Under the pieces are notes generated by a model that did not search any database, had not been told where the DNA came from, and saw nothing but the letters and a program-made list of their open reading frames with translations. Position numbers and translations under genes: made by a program. This document shows, piece after piece, positions 17,392 to 25,323 of a stretch of DNA of 63,458 nt. The first letter of the stretch is position 1. Every line of letters begins with the position of its first letter. Source of the DNA: Chloroflexota bacterium (GTDB lineage: Bacteria > Chloroflexota > Dehalococcoidia > SHYB01); assembly GCA_022572465.1 (NCBI GenBank), contig JACZVV010000003.1:1-63458 (forward strand), given 5' to 3'.

Positions 17392-18843
17392 CTATTCCGT
17401 CCTCGGGGAAGGGTGTGAGCGGCCCCGTTTGAGCAATCGTCTGGCCAGCGCCAAGGCGTCCTTCGCCGTCGACACCTCGCCGGCGGCCAAGGCCTCTTTC
17501 ATCGCTTCCAGCAGATCGCCCACCTGGGGGCCGGGCTCCAGACCCAGCTCTCGCATCAGATCGTGGCCATCAATCAGCTTGGGTGGAAGGGCCTCGGGAG
17601 CCTGGTGCCGCCAGCTATCCAGCATACCATGAATCTGTTCGACGTTCCGGAGCCACTCATCGGCCTCCAGCAGCGGCCCGCGCGCGGCCAGATGGTCCGC
17701 CAGACTCAGATAGAGCGTGTCCACCGCCACATCGCCGGCGTCGCGAAAGAACCGATATACGGCGCGGCGCGAAGGCCCCCCGTCCCGGCTGATGAGGCCC
17801 GGGCGCAGGTGCTCCCGCACCATGGTTACGACGGCGCCGGTCTCGCGGTTTCCGAAACGCAGGCGCTCCATGGCCTCCTGGGTCATCCGGGCGCCCAGCT
17901 TGGGGTGGCCGAGGAATCGAATGCGGCCGTCGGCTTCGATGGTCTTGGTGGCGGGTTTGGCCACGTCGTGGAGCAGCCCCGCCAGCTTGACGAAGAAGCC
18001 TCGGTCGCGTCCGCCGCCGGCCTCCTGAGCGAAGTAGCCGGCGATCTCGTCGTCCCAGGGCGTGGGAAAACGCTGCTCATCGTCGCTCACGTGCCGCAGC
18101 ACCCGCTCGGCGGCGGCGACCGTCTCGATGGAGTGCTGCAAGACGTCCCAGTGATGCTCCTTGGGCTGGGTTACCTCACGGGAGGCCTCCAGCTCGGGGA
18201 GGATGCGCGTCAGCAGGCCCAGACGGTCCAGGAGCCGCAGCCAGACGGCCGCGCCGGGATGCGCGAGGATACGGCAGAACTCGTCCCGGACCCGCTCGGC
18301 AGCGACCGACTCCAGGAGATGAGCGTCGCGGCGGATCAGCGAGCAGGTCTCGTCATCCAGGGTGAAGTCGAGCTCGGCAGCCAGCCGGACTGCTCGCAAC
18401 AGGCGCGCGCCGTCGTCCCGGAACACGCCGTCGCCGACGGCCCGGACCACGCCATCACGCAGGTCGGGGAGGCCTCCGACGGTGTCGATGACTCGCGCGC
18501 CGGCGGGCTCGGCCGCCAGGTCGCCGAGGGCGACGGCCAGGGCGTCGATGGTGAAATCCCGGCGTTGGGCGTCGTCGCCAGGCCCCCCGGCAAGCGGCGT
18601 CAGGTCCAGCACGCCACGGCCTCGGCCGAGGACCAGGCGGAAGGTGCGGCGCCGCTCATCCAGCGCGACCACCGAGGCGGCGAGGGGAGAGCGCAGGGCG
18701 TCGGCCAGGGCCTTCGGGTCGACGGCAACGGCGACGTCGAGATCCCCGATGGGACGGTCCAGGAGCGCGTCGCGCACCGCGCCGCCCACCAGATAGCCCT
18801 GGGCGTTCTGTTGGGCCAGGCGCCGCTGCACGGTGGCCAGCAC
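17392..18843 (-). CDS. cca: CCA tRNA nucleotidyltransferase with HD domain
   Basis: This 483-residue protein adds or repairs the CCA end of tRNAs, or is a poly(A) polymerase relative. The nucleotidyltransferase head has YLVGGAVRDALLDRP (residues 17-31) and the catalytic DLD at 34-36. A GARLLRAVRLAAEL helix follows, and an HD phosphohydrolase domain has LLHDVAKP near residue 290. The GTG at 18843 lacks a clear Shine-Dalgarno, and the frame stays open upstream towards def, so the N-terminus may be slightly longer. The tRNA-Cys in this window already encodes CCA, which suggests a repair role for that tRNA. Confidence 0.9.
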   Translation of the reverse strand: MLATVQRRLAQQNAQGYLVGGAVRDALLDRPIGDLDVAVAVDPKALADALRSPLAASVVALDERRRTFRLVLGRGRGVLDLTPLAGGPGDDAQRRDFTIDALAVALGDLAAEPAGARVIDTVGGLPDLRDGVVRAVGDGVFRDDGARLLRAVRLAAELDFTLDDETCSLIRRDAHLLESVAAERVRDEFCRILAHPGAAVWLRLLDRLGLLTRILPELEASREVTQPKEHHWDVLQHSIETVAAAERVLRHVSDDEQRFPTPWDDEIAGYFAQEAGGGRDRGFFVKLAGLLHDVAKPATKTIEADGRIRFLGHPKLGARMTQEAMERLRFGNRETGAVVTMVREHLRPGLISRDGGPSRRAVYRFFRDAGDVAVDTLYLSLADHLAARGPLLEADEWLRNVEQIHGMLDSWRHQAPEALPPKLIDGHDLMRELGLEPGPQVGDLLEAMKEALAAGEVSTAKDALALARRLLKRGRSHPSPRTE

Positions 18844-18928
18844 GGCCGCGGCTTCGGGAGGGACGGAGATGACTGTGTCTCCCCGTCCTGAGCCGGAGAG
18901 GGCCTTTGAATGGTCCAGCAGAACGTCC

Positions 18929-19450
18929 CTACCCAGCCGCGACCTCCGCGGCTTCGCCGGCCTCGATCTCCGTCAGGGTGTCCAGGGTTCCCTGCTCCTT
19001 CATCCGATCGAGATACAAGATGCCGTCCAGGTGATCGATCTCGTGCTCCAGGGCCTGGGCCATCAGCTCGTCGGCCTTCAACCGCACCTCGTGTCCATCG
19101 CGGTCGAGACCTTTGACCTTGACCCACTCGGACCGGGTAAGCATGCCGCGGTAGCCGGGGATGCTCAGGCAGCCCTCCTCGACCTCGCGTTGTCCGCCCT
19201 TCTTGACGATCTCTGGGTTGACCAGGACGTACTCGTGAACGGTCTCGTCTTCGGCGTCGGGGATGCCCATGACCAGGACACGCAGGGCCACGCCGATCTG
19301 GTTGGCCGCCAGGCCCACGCCGCGGGAGGCGTACATCGTCTCGAGCATGTCGTCGATGAGCTTCTGGACCGAGCCGTCGATCTTGCCGACGCGCTTGGCC
19401 TTGCGGCGGAGGATCGGATCGGGGGCGGTGCGAAGTCTCAGAACGGCCAC
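18929..19450 (-). CDS. def: Peptide deformylase
   Basis: Def removes the N-formyl group from new proteins. All three motifs are present: GVGLAANQIG (residues 44-53), EEGCLS (91-96, metal ligand C94) and QALEHEIDHLDG (132-143, ligands H136 and H140, catalytic E137). The length of 173 residues is typical. It is the first gene of the minus-strand operon and has a good promoter about 100 bp upstream. No formyltransferase gene (fmt) is adjacent. Confidence 0.97.
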   Translation of the reverse strand: MAVLRLRTAPDPILRRKAKRVGKIDGSVQKLIDDMLETMYASRGVGLAANQIGVALRVLVMGIPDAEDETVHEYVLVNPEIVKKGGQREVEEGCLSIPGYRGMLTRSEWVKVKGLDRDGHEVRLKADELMAQALEHEIDHLDGILYLDRMKEQGTLDTLTEIEAGEAAEVAAG

Positions 19451-19548
19451 GTTTTACTTTCCAGTCCGACTACGTCGAGACTCTCGCCGATTCTATCGGG
19501 GGAGCTTCAGGTCGCTTGAAGCCCGAATCAGAGGGGCACACTTGAAAA

Positions 19549-19578
19549 ATTATACGAGAGCGCGCCGTTTCTTGTAAA
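19549..19578 (-). promoter_or_regulatory. Promoter of the def-cca-secDF operon
   Basis: On the minus strand: TTTACA (19578-19573), an 18-bp spacer and a perfect TATAAT (19554-19549). Transcription should start near 19542, giving a leader of about 90 nt before def. Confidence 0.72.
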
Positions 19579-19732
19579 GTTGAGCGCCCTCGATGGTATC
19601 GGGGCGCTTGCTCTCAAAGCGTGCTCCTGCATCGCATCGTCACTCCCCGCCGCATTGGGACCCAGTGTTGGGGCAACCTTTTACCTTATGCCATTTTCAT
19701 GATGAAGGGAGTTCCACGACGGGCGCCGCCGG

Positions 19733-19741
19733 TGCTATCAT
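19733..19741 (+). promoter_or_regulatory. Extended -10 promoter for the A/B-barrel gene pair
   Basis: TGCTATCAT lies 45 bp upstream of the GTG at 19787. The form TGCTAnnnT recurs in this window. TTCCAC 18 bp upstream is a weak -35. The rest of the 336-bp gap between def and this gene shows only the divergent def promoter. Confidence 0.5.
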
Positions 19742-19786
19742 GGCGCCGGATGCCGAGGAGACCTCCATCTGATCCAGGAGACGCCC

Positions 19787-20455
19787 GTGCTGCGACGCTT
19801 CGAAATCTACAAGGTGCGTTCCGACGTCCCCAGCGACCTGGTGGACAAGTTCGAGACCGCGTTGCGCGACTGCGGCAGGTACATCCCCGAGGTGCTGCAC
19901 TCGGTCGTCGGTCGAAACCTCTCCCAGGCCAGCGTCACGCACGTCTGGGAGCACGGCTACGAGAGCCCCGAGAGCTATCAGCGGTACATGCAGCATCCCT
20001 ACCACGCCTGCATCCTCGATCGCTATCTCCTCCACGACAACCCCGAGCGGATCACCGAGGACAACCGGCTGCGAGGCGGCCTTCTGGGCTATGAGATCGA
20101 AAAGCCGGAGTACTACATGGCGGGCGGCGTGCGCCGACTGGTCCTGCTGGCCCTGGCGGGCGACGCTTCCGGCGAGCAGACGCGGCAGCTTCTGGAGACG
20201 CTTCGCCAAACGCCGCGAGACGCGCCGGAGATGACGCTGTCGGTCGTCGGCGAGAACACCATGGGCGCCGCCTGGCGCACCGCGTACTGGACCCATCTCT
20301 GGGAGCAAGGGTTCGAGAGCCTGGAGGCGATGGAGGCCTACCGCGGCGGCGCTTCGACGCTCGCCCGCGAAGAGCGAGCCGGTTGGAAGGAACGCTTCGG
20401 CGGCATCGTAACCGACGCTGCCGACGTCTACTACGAGCTGCACGAGCCGGTGTAG
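19787..20455 (+). CDS. Double A/B-barrel (Dabb-like) protein
   Basis: The 222-residue protein appears to contain two dimeric alpha/beta-barrel units: residues 1-105 (LRRFEIYKVRSDVP ... HVWEHGYESPESYQRYMQHPYH) and 115-222 (RRLVLLALAGDAS ... THLWEQGFESLEAMEAYRG). The matched H/VWExGxES segments in both halves support an internal duplication. Dabb proteins form small barrels of varied or unknown function, including stress response and polyketide cyclisation. The start is GTG 19787 with CAGGAG upstream. The next gene, 17 bp on, encodes a single barrel of related type. Confidence 0.65.
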   Translation: MLRRFEIYKVRSDVPSDLVDKFETALRDCGRYIPEVLHSVVGRNLSQASVTHVWEHGYESPESYQRYMQHPYHACILDRYLLHDNPERITEDNRLRGGLLGYEIEKPEYYMAGGVRRLVLLALAGDASGEQTRQLLETLRQTPRDAPEMTLSVVGENTMGAAWRTAYWTHLWEQGFESLEAMEAYRGGASTLAREERAGWKERFGGIVTDAADVYYELHEPV

Positions 20456-20472
20456 GGGGCCAACGCCGACCC

Positions 20473-20793
20473 ATGGTCTATCTGGTCGACAGCATCCTGG
20501 TCGATCCCGCCGACGCCGGCAGGTATCTGGAGCTGCTGGAGACGATCTACGTGCCGGGGGCGGCCAAGCGAGGGCTCACGCTGGTGGCCTGCTGGCATAC
20601 GCCGGAGGAGCTCGGCGAGGACGTGACCGTGACCGCGATCTGGTCGTTCAGCGACTTCGCCGAGTGGAACGAGATCCGCCGCAAGGCGGTGTTGGACCCG
20701 GCTTGGCACGAGTGGGTGGAGCAGGCGACGCCGCTGCGCAAAGGCGGCACACGCCGGTTCTACTACCCTGCTTCGTTCTCGCCGCTGCGGTAG
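20473..20793 (+). CDS. Small A/B-barrel protein (NIPSNAP/ABM-like)
   Basis: This 106-residue protein begins MVYLVDSILVDPADAGRYLE and contains VACWHTPEELGEDVTVTAIW, the strand-helix-strand layout of antibiotic-biosynthesis-monooxygenase or NIPSNAP barrels. No catalytic residues are assignable. It is 17 bp downstream of the double-barrel gene and almost certainly co-transcribed. ATG 20473 matches the start of the barrel's first strand. It is convergent with the VOC gene, 11 bp away. Confidence 0.65.
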   Translation: MVYLVDSILVDPADAGRYLELLETIYVPGAAKRGLTLVACWHTPEELGEDVTVTAIWSFSDFAEWNEIRRKAVLDPAWHEWVEQATPLRKGGTRRFYYPASFSPLR

Positions 20794-20804
20794 ACGCGCC
20801 GGCG

Positions 20805-21242
20805 CTACTCGAACTTCGTGTCGTCGGTCAGCTCGAAACGGTTGCTGTCGGGGTCCAGCCCGTAGCAAGCGCTGGGCCGGCCTTCCCCCCAGCTGTACGG
20901 CGCCGACTTGAACCGGACGCCCTTGGCGACCATGTCGGCGTAGACGGCGTGAATATCCGAGCAAGTGAAACCGATGTGGAACGAGCCGATGTTGGTGGGC
21001 CGCGTGTCCAGCTTCTGGCCCTTCTTGTTCACGTAGTCCACCAGCTCCAGGACGAACGCACCCATCTTAAGCTTGACCACCTTCATATGGAGCCCTTCGA
21101 ATCCCGAGCCGGTGGCGCTGTCATCGTCGTGCTTCGACTCCGTGGAGTCCACCAGCTTCATGCCGACGATGTCGCGGTAGAAGCTCAGCATGGTGTCCAT
21201 GTCGCTGACGGTGATGCTGGTGTGGTTGTGCCCCGTGATCAT
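20805..21242 (-). CDS. VOC-family (glyoxalase/dioxygenase fold) protein
   Basis: This 145-residue protein has two beta-alpha-beta-beta-beta modules. The first is GHNHTSITVSDMDTMLSFYRD, with a metal-ligand-type His; the second is SFHIGFTCSDIHAVYADMVAKG. The C-terminus is GLDPDSNRFELTD, where E is the usual last metal ligand. The family includes glyoxalase I, methylmalonyl-CoA epimerase and extradiol dioxygenases; the substrate is not determinable. The start is set at ATG 21242, since the additional 13 upstream codons read into low-information sequence. A repeat element begins about 20 bp upstream. Confidence 0.85.
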   Translation of the reverse strand: MITGHNHTSITVSDMDTMLSFYRDIVGMKLVDSTESKHDDDSATGSGFEGLHMKVVKLKMGAFVLELVDYVNKKGQKLDTRPTNIGSFHIGFTCSDIHAVYADMVAKGVRFKSAPYSWGEGRPSACYGLDPDSNRFELTDDTKFE

Positions 21243-21261
21243 GGCTGTTTTCCCTTCGTCT

Positions 21262-21480
21262 CCCCGCGGTGGCTGAGCCACATCGACATTTCAAGTCCAC
21301 GCGGACAGATTAGCATAACGCCGGTGGCTGAGGCGGCTGAGCCGCGGCAACATTAGGCCGGAAAAGCTCACGGGGCTCAGCCAGCGGCCGAACCACTTTG
21401 GCCACGGCCGACAAGAGGCCGGAAAAGTCGGTGTGGCTCAGCCACTGAAAAAGCTGATGTCGCTCAGCGACCGGCTCAGC
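21262..21480. repeat. Dispersed GGCT[C/G]AGCC palindromic repeat, copy 2
   Basis: At least five GGCT-S-AGCC cores occur in about 220 bp, at roughly 21273, 21334, 21374, 21435 and 21472. They are separated by variants of the spacer GGCCGGAAAAGCTGATGTGG. The first stretch, TTAGCATAACGCCGGTGGC, mirrors the left edge of copy 1 (TTAGAATACCCGGTGGC). The right end runs into ygfZ and provides its TGA stop codon. It lies between the VOC gene 5' end and the ygfZ 3' end. Confidence 0.85.
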
Positions 21481-22489
21481 CGCTTGGAGTGAAGGGGAGC
21501 GCCGCTACCTCCGCCTGGGCGGCGTCATCGTCTTCGCCCAGGCTCAGCGTCGTGCCCGGCGCGGCGTAGGCCGTCCGCACGTAGGCCAGGGCGATGGGTC
21601 GCCGCAGCGCCGGCGAGTAGCCGACGGACGTGACAAACCCGCGCTCCTTGCCGTCGGCGTGGAGCTTGGCCCCGCGCTCGACCTGGGGGGCGTCCGGCAG
21701 GCGAAGCCCGACGAGCAGCTTCGACACCTTCTTGTAGGTGTCGAGTCGCGCCACCACCTCCTGGCCGATGTAGCAGCCCTTGTCGAAGCTGATGGATGAG
21801 CGAAGCTCCGCCTCCAACGGATTGAAACGCTGGTCGATTTCGTGCCCGAACGCGGGACGGCCGGCCTCGATCCGGAGCGTCTCCTGGGCTTCCAGTCCCA
21901 GCCTCGTGAGACCCAGGCCGTCGGCCCTGGACTCGAGGGCCGATGCCGCCTGATCGTGGGCGTCGCCCGCGGGCAGCAGCAGGTAGAAGCCGCCGCCCGC
22001 CGCCGACGAATCGTTGGCCAGGGTCGCTTCTATCCCGTCCAGCGAGACGGCCACGTGGCGTCCGGGAGGCAACTCCTCGGCCTCTTCGCTAATCAGGCGC
22101 TGGGCTAGCCGTCCGGCGTTGGGGCCGAAGAAGCGGAGCAGGCCGGTGCTGTCGGTCACGTCGGTCGTTTCGGCATCCTCGATGATGGTGTACTTATCGA
22201 TCCACTCCAGGACGGCCTGGCTGTTGCCGGGAGAGGTCAGGAGCAGCAGATGGTCTGGAAAGAGGTAGCAGGTGACCAGGTCCACGATCCGGCCCTTGTC
22301 GGAGGTGAGGACGGTGGTCGCGCCCTGGCCCGGCTGGAGCGCCAACAGGTCTTGGGTGGTGAGCCGGTGGAGCAGGTCGAGGGAGTCGCTCCCCTTCATC
22401 AGGAGCCGGCCGCCATCGGAGACGTCGGCGAGCCCGATGCCCCGGCTCGCTGCCCAGTACTGGCGCTCTGCCTCTGGAGAGATACTCAT
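21476..22489 (-). CDS. ygfZ: Folate-binding protein YgfZ (GcvT-like, Fe-S maturation)
   Basis: The 337-residue protein has the aminomethyltransferase fold of GcvT and the YgfZ signature KGCYIGQEVVARL near residues 233-245, which is diagnostic. YgfZ binds folate and helps assemble or repair Fe-S clusters in selected enzymes, including lipoyl synthase in mitochondria (IBA57). The next gene upstream in transcription is a HesB/ErpA Fe-S carrier, the functional partner class. The final codons read TTC-ACT-CCA-AGC-GGC-TGA; the last bases belong to the flanking repeat. No other odd features were seen. Confidence 0.9.
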   Translation of the reverse strand: MSISPEAERQYWAASRGIGLADVSDGGRLLMKGSDSLDLLHRLTTQDLLALQPGQGATTVLTSDKGRIVDLVTCYLFPDHLLLLTSPGNSQAVLEWIDKYTIIEDAETTDVTDSTGLLRFFGPNAGRLAQRLISEEAEELPPGRHVAVSLDGIEATLANDSSAAGGGFYLLLPAGDAHDQAASALESRADGLGLTRLGLEAQETLRIEAGRPAFGHEIDQRFNPLEAELRSSISFDKGCYIGQEVVARLDTYKKVSKLLVGLRLPDAPQVERGAKLHADGKERGFVTSVGYSPALRRPIALAYVRTAYAAPGTTLSLGEDDDAAQAEVAALPFTPSG

Positions 22490-22714
22490 AGCCGCCTTGG
22501 GTCGGAAATGCTGATGTGGCTCAGGCGGCTGAGCCGCTTCAGCGATTTCGGCTCAACGTTGTTGCGGCTTAGCCACCGTGGGTCGGGGATACTGGTGCGG
22601 CTCAGCCGCCGGCCAGTGTGGGTCGGGGATACTATCGCTGCTCAGCTGAGAGTGCGCCACCGCCGGCCGGAAAGCCTGATGCGGCTCAGCCGCCTCAGCC
22701 GCCTCAGCCGACGG
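22490..22714. repeat. Dispersed GGCT[C/G]AGCC palindromic repeat, copy 3
   Basis: About 225 bp between hesB/erpA and ygfZ contain three exact GGCT-S-AGCC cores and several degenerate ones. They alternate with GGGTCGGGGATACT and CCGGAAAGCCTGATGCGG spacers. The right part ends in CTCAGCCGCCTCAGCCGCC runs, 6 bp from the hesB stop codon. The array is irregular rather than strictly periodic. Confidence 0.82.
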
Positions 22715-22719
22715 GTGTA

Positions 22720-23067
22720 TTACACGGAGAACGACGTGCCGCAGCCACAGGTCTTCTTGGCGTTGGGGTTCGCGAACACAAAACCCTTGCCGTTGAGCCC
22801 GTCGGAGAAGTCGAGCTCGGTCCCCGCCAGATAGATGACGCTCTTCTTGTCGATATACAGGCGGACGCCGAACTGCTCGTAGACCTTGTCGCCTTCCCGC
22901 TCCTGACTCTCCAGGTCGAGCTCGTACGTCAGGCCCGAGCACCCGCCGCCCTTGACCGCCACGCGAATGCCGTGGTCTGTCAAGTTGTCTTTCATGGCGA
23001 GCTTCTGTATCTGCTTCGCAGCCTTCTCGCTGATAGAGAGGGTAGGCGCTTTAGTCCCGGTGACCAT
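22720..23067 (-). CDS. erpA: HesB/IscA/ErpA-type iron-sulfur carrier
   Basis: This 115-residue A-type carrier accepts an Fe-S cluster and delivers it to target enzymes. The three conserved cysteines are present: C43 in GGGCSGLTYEL, and C107 and C109 in KKTCGCGTSF. The start at ATG 23067 is preferred because GGAGGAGG lies just upstream; an ATG six codons earlier overlaps that Shine-Dalgarno. It is followed by a repeat and then ygfZ. IscA, ErpA and SufA cannot be separated with certainty by sequence alone. LipA and IspG, both 4Fe-4S enzymes encoded in this window, are plausible clients. Confidence 0.92.
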   Translation of the reverse strand: MVTGTKAPTLSISEKAAKQIQKLAMKDNLTDHGIRVAVKGGGCSGLTYELDLESQEREGDKVYEQFGVRLYIDKKSVIYLAGTELDFSDGLNGKGFVFANPNAKKTCGCGTSFSV

Positions 23068-23411
23068 CCATGCCTCCTCCGGCATATCCGACTGAGCTGG
23101 GGCTACTTGATAATGTAGACGATTCCAATCAACTACTACAAGAGAAGTATACGAACGGGGATTCGGCCCGTCAAGCGGGTGTACTCGCTGTCAGCGATGC
23201 CTGCTCTCGATGCCTGCTCTCGATGCCGGCGGCCGCCGCATCTCTGGAGTGACGGGTTGAGGTCTGACCTGCCCCGACGAAGGTCGGGATGGCGGGCTCG
23301 GCAGCACGCCTCGCCGGCAGGGCGCTGCCACCGGCCTTTGCGCTAGCACCTGTCCTTTGGCCGGTAACGGCGTCGGCGCCGTTCGGGCGGCTTTCCGCCG
23401 GCTGGCTTCGG
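23068..23411. other. Intergenic region between the Fe-S carrier and tRNA-Cys
   Basis: About 340 bp with no credible gene. A weak minus-strand promoter candidate (TTGTAG, 18 bp, TACATT; 23141-23112) could serve erpA. A TATACT at about 23154-23159 on the minus strand is a further option. The rest shows nothing recognisable. Confidence 0.35.
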
Positions 23412-23441
23412 TTGCCGGGGCGTCGACGGGTCTGCTATGCT
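23412..23441 (+). promoter_or_regulatory. Promoter of tRNA-Cys
   Basis: TTGCCG (23412-23417), an 18-bp spacer and TATGCT (23436-23441), with a TGC extension. The expected start point is within 10 nt of the mature tRNA 5' end at 23451. Confidence 0.55.
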
Positions 23442-23450
23442 GGCCTTCGC

Positions 23451-23525
23451 GGCGACGTAGCCAAGTGGTAAGGCGGAGGTCTGCAAAACCTCTATACGGC
23501 GGTTCGATTCCGCCCGTCGCCTCCA
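23451..23525 (+). tRNA. tRNA-Cys (anticodon GCA), CCA encoded
   Basis: The acceptor stem GGCGACG (23451-23457) pairs with CGTCGCC (23515-23521), followed by discriminator T and an encoded CCA (23523-23525). The anticodon loop CTGCAAA carries GCA at 23483-23485. The T arm is GGCGG-TTCGATT-CCGCC. The gene is single and followed by a terminator. Confidence 0.96.
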
Positions 23526-23537
23526 GAAGAAGAGCAC

Positions 23538-23563
23538 GCCCGGTGGGTAGCCGGGCTTTCTTG
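23538..23563 (+). terminator. Rho-independent terminator after tRNA-Cys
   Basis: The hairpin GCCCGG (23538-23543), 7-nt loop and CCGGGC (23551-23556) is followed by TTTCTT. It ends the tRNA-Cys transcript before the convergent LLM gene. Confidence 0.75.
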
Positions 23564-23586
23564 TGTCCGGCGGCACCGCGGACCGT

Positions 23587-24495
23587 TCACCCATCCAGCG
23601 CCGCTTTGAACCGGCGAATCGCGTCCAGGTGGTCGTCCGGGGTCTCGAGGCGCGCGTCCATGGTGTTCAGCGTCACGTGGGTGGCGCCGATCTCGCCCCA
23701 CCGGACGGCCTCCTCGGCGCACGCCTCGGGCGATCTGACGTCGGCGGAGAGCCGCCCTCCCGCCGGAGGGCCCCAGTTCATGCTGACGCGGGCTTCGATG
23801 CCGACCTCCGACGGGTCTCTTCCGGCGTCTCGCGTGTATTGACGGAGGCGAGCCAGGATCTCCCGCGCGTTGTCGTCGGGAGGGAACATGGGATACCAGC
23901 CATCGCCTATCCGGGCGACGCGCTTGAGCACCACGTCGGCGAATCCGCCGATCCATATCGGGATGGGGCGCTGCACCGGCAAGGGGTTGAGCCCTGCCGC
24001 CGTGATCTTGTGCCATCGCCCGTCGAACGTGACCACTTCCTGAGTCCACAGCGCCCGCAACACCTCGATCTGCTCTTCGCACCTCGCGCCTCGCGTGTGG
24101 AAGTCTTCGTTCAACGCCTCGTACTCCACCGGGTTCCACCCCGTGCCGATGCCCAGGCGGAGGCGGCCACCCGTGAGAACGTCGACCTCGGCCGCCTGCT
24201 TGGCGACCAGCACGGTCTGCCGCTGCCCCAGGATCAACACCGCGGTATTGAGCTCGATGCGCTGGGTTACCGCGGCGAGGAACCCGTAGAGGACCATGGG
24301 CTCGTGGAACAGGCTGGCGTTGTCATAAGCCCACCGGACCCGTTTTGAGGAGTGGGCGCTGACGTCGACCCCCAATACGTGGTCGTAGACGGTGATGTGG
24401 TCGTAGCCCAGGTCCTCGGCCGTCTGGGCGAACGACGTTATAACTGCCGGGTCGGTCCCGATCTCCAGCTGCGGAAAGGTCACCCCGATCTTCAT
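23587..24495 (-). CDS. LLM-class (F420-dependent) flavin oxidoreductase
   Basis: This 302-residue luciferase-like TIM barrel begins MKIGVTFPQLEIGTDP. It contains TVYDHVLGVDVS, VDVLTGGRLRLGIGTGWNPVE and PIPIWIGGFADVVLKRVAR, strongly matching the F420-dependent group. ATG 24495 has GGGAGGA upstream and matches the family N-terminus; an ATG-less extension upstream is not needed. It is downstream of a SnoaL-like gene on the same strand, with about 118 bp between, suggesting a shared catabolic context without proof. The substrate is unknown. Confidence 0.9.
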   Translation of the reverse strand: MKIGVTFPQLEIGTDPAVITSFAQTAEDLGYDHITVYDHVLGVDVSAHSSKRVRWAYDNASLFHEPMVLYGFLAAVTQRIELNTAVLILGQRQTVLVAKQAAEVDVLTGGRLRLGIGTGWNPVEYEALNEDFHTRGARCEEQIEVLRALWTQEVVTFDGRWHKITAAGLNPLPVQRPIPIWIGGFADVVLKRVARIGDGWYPMFPPDDNAREILARLRQYTRDAGRDPSEVGIEARVSMNWGPPAGGRLSADVRSPEACAEEAVRWGEIGATHVTLNTMDARLETPDDHLDAIRRFKAALDG

Positions 24496-24613
24496 GGCGT
24501 CGGTCCTCCCGCCGGCGCGCCGCGCCGGCAAAGCTCCATGGGGTCGTCTCGCTCTGCGCGGTTATCGCTTGCCCGCGTCGCCGCCGGTCCAGCCCAAGGG
24601 CGCGCGAGCCGTC

Positions 24614-25078
24614 TCATGGGCCCAACACGGGTCCGGGCGAATCCGCAACGGGGTCCAGGCGGCGCCAGTCGGTGTGCATGACGCGGGCGGCGATCCGCCA
24701 CTCGCCGTCTTGCCGCACGAACTGATCGACGTAGCGAAGACCGCCGGTCATGTCGTATTCCTTGCCATCGACGGTGTAACGCAGATGGTCCTTGGCGTAG
24801 GTCTCGACGTCCGCGCGGTCGTCGTGGAGGTCGATGATCTGGTCTCCCATGAAGTGCATGGTGAACTGAAAACGCTCGACCACCTGCACCGTCTCAATGA
24901 TGCGATCGATGCCGTGGACCTTCTGGGCGCCGGCGCCATAGTCAGCGGTCGCGTCGGCGGTGAAACAGGTCCTCACCAGGTCGAAGTCTCGCCGGTCGAG
25001 GCCGCGGGCGTATCGGACCATCACGTCACGAATTGCGGCGCGGTCGATCAGCTGCTGGAGCGCGGAGGCGTCAGCCAT
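24614..25078 (-). CDS. SnoaL-like / NTF2-fold protein
   Basis: The 154-residue protein belongs to the SnoaL-like group (nuclear-transport-factor-2 fold). It opens LQQLIDRAAIRDVMVRYARGLDRRDFDLV, where only the first part is needed for recognition, and ends WRIAARVMHTDWRR. Such proteins include polyketide cyclases, dehydratases and ring-hydroxylase small subunits; many are uncharacterised. A GGGAGGG Shine-Dalgarno precedes ATG 25078, and a TATCGT -10 is seen on the minus strand about 20 bp further up. It is likely co-transcribed with the LLM gene that follows. Confidence 0.8.
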   Translation of the reverse strand: MADASALQQLIDRAAIRDVMVRYARGLDRRDFDLVRTCFTADATADYGAGAQKVHGIDRIIETVQVVERFQFTMHFMGDQIIDLHDDRADVETYAKDHLRYTVDGKEYDMTGGLRYVDQFVRQDGEWRIAARVMHTDWRRLDPVADSPGPVLGP

Positions 25079-25323
25079 CGTGTCTACCCTCCCGGATCAA
25101 ACGATAGCGAAAGGATACACCGGCGGAGCAAGGCTCGCGAGCACAACGACGCCTTCGATCGGACGCCGGGGCTTCGTCCCTCTGGACTCCCTTCTCAGCG
25201 GCCTGCTAGGTGCATGCAAGTAGCCGAATTGATGGGCGCTTGGTTCGCGTCCCTGGCTGCGGAGGCTATCTTATCAAACGTAATAGGCCGTGCCGGTCCG
25301 AGTTGTCTGAGCGGCCCGAGGTG

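Noticed and set aside
22490-22714. Possible CRISPR array
   Set aside because: Repeat units vary in length and sequence, spacers are themselves repeated, and no cas genes are near.
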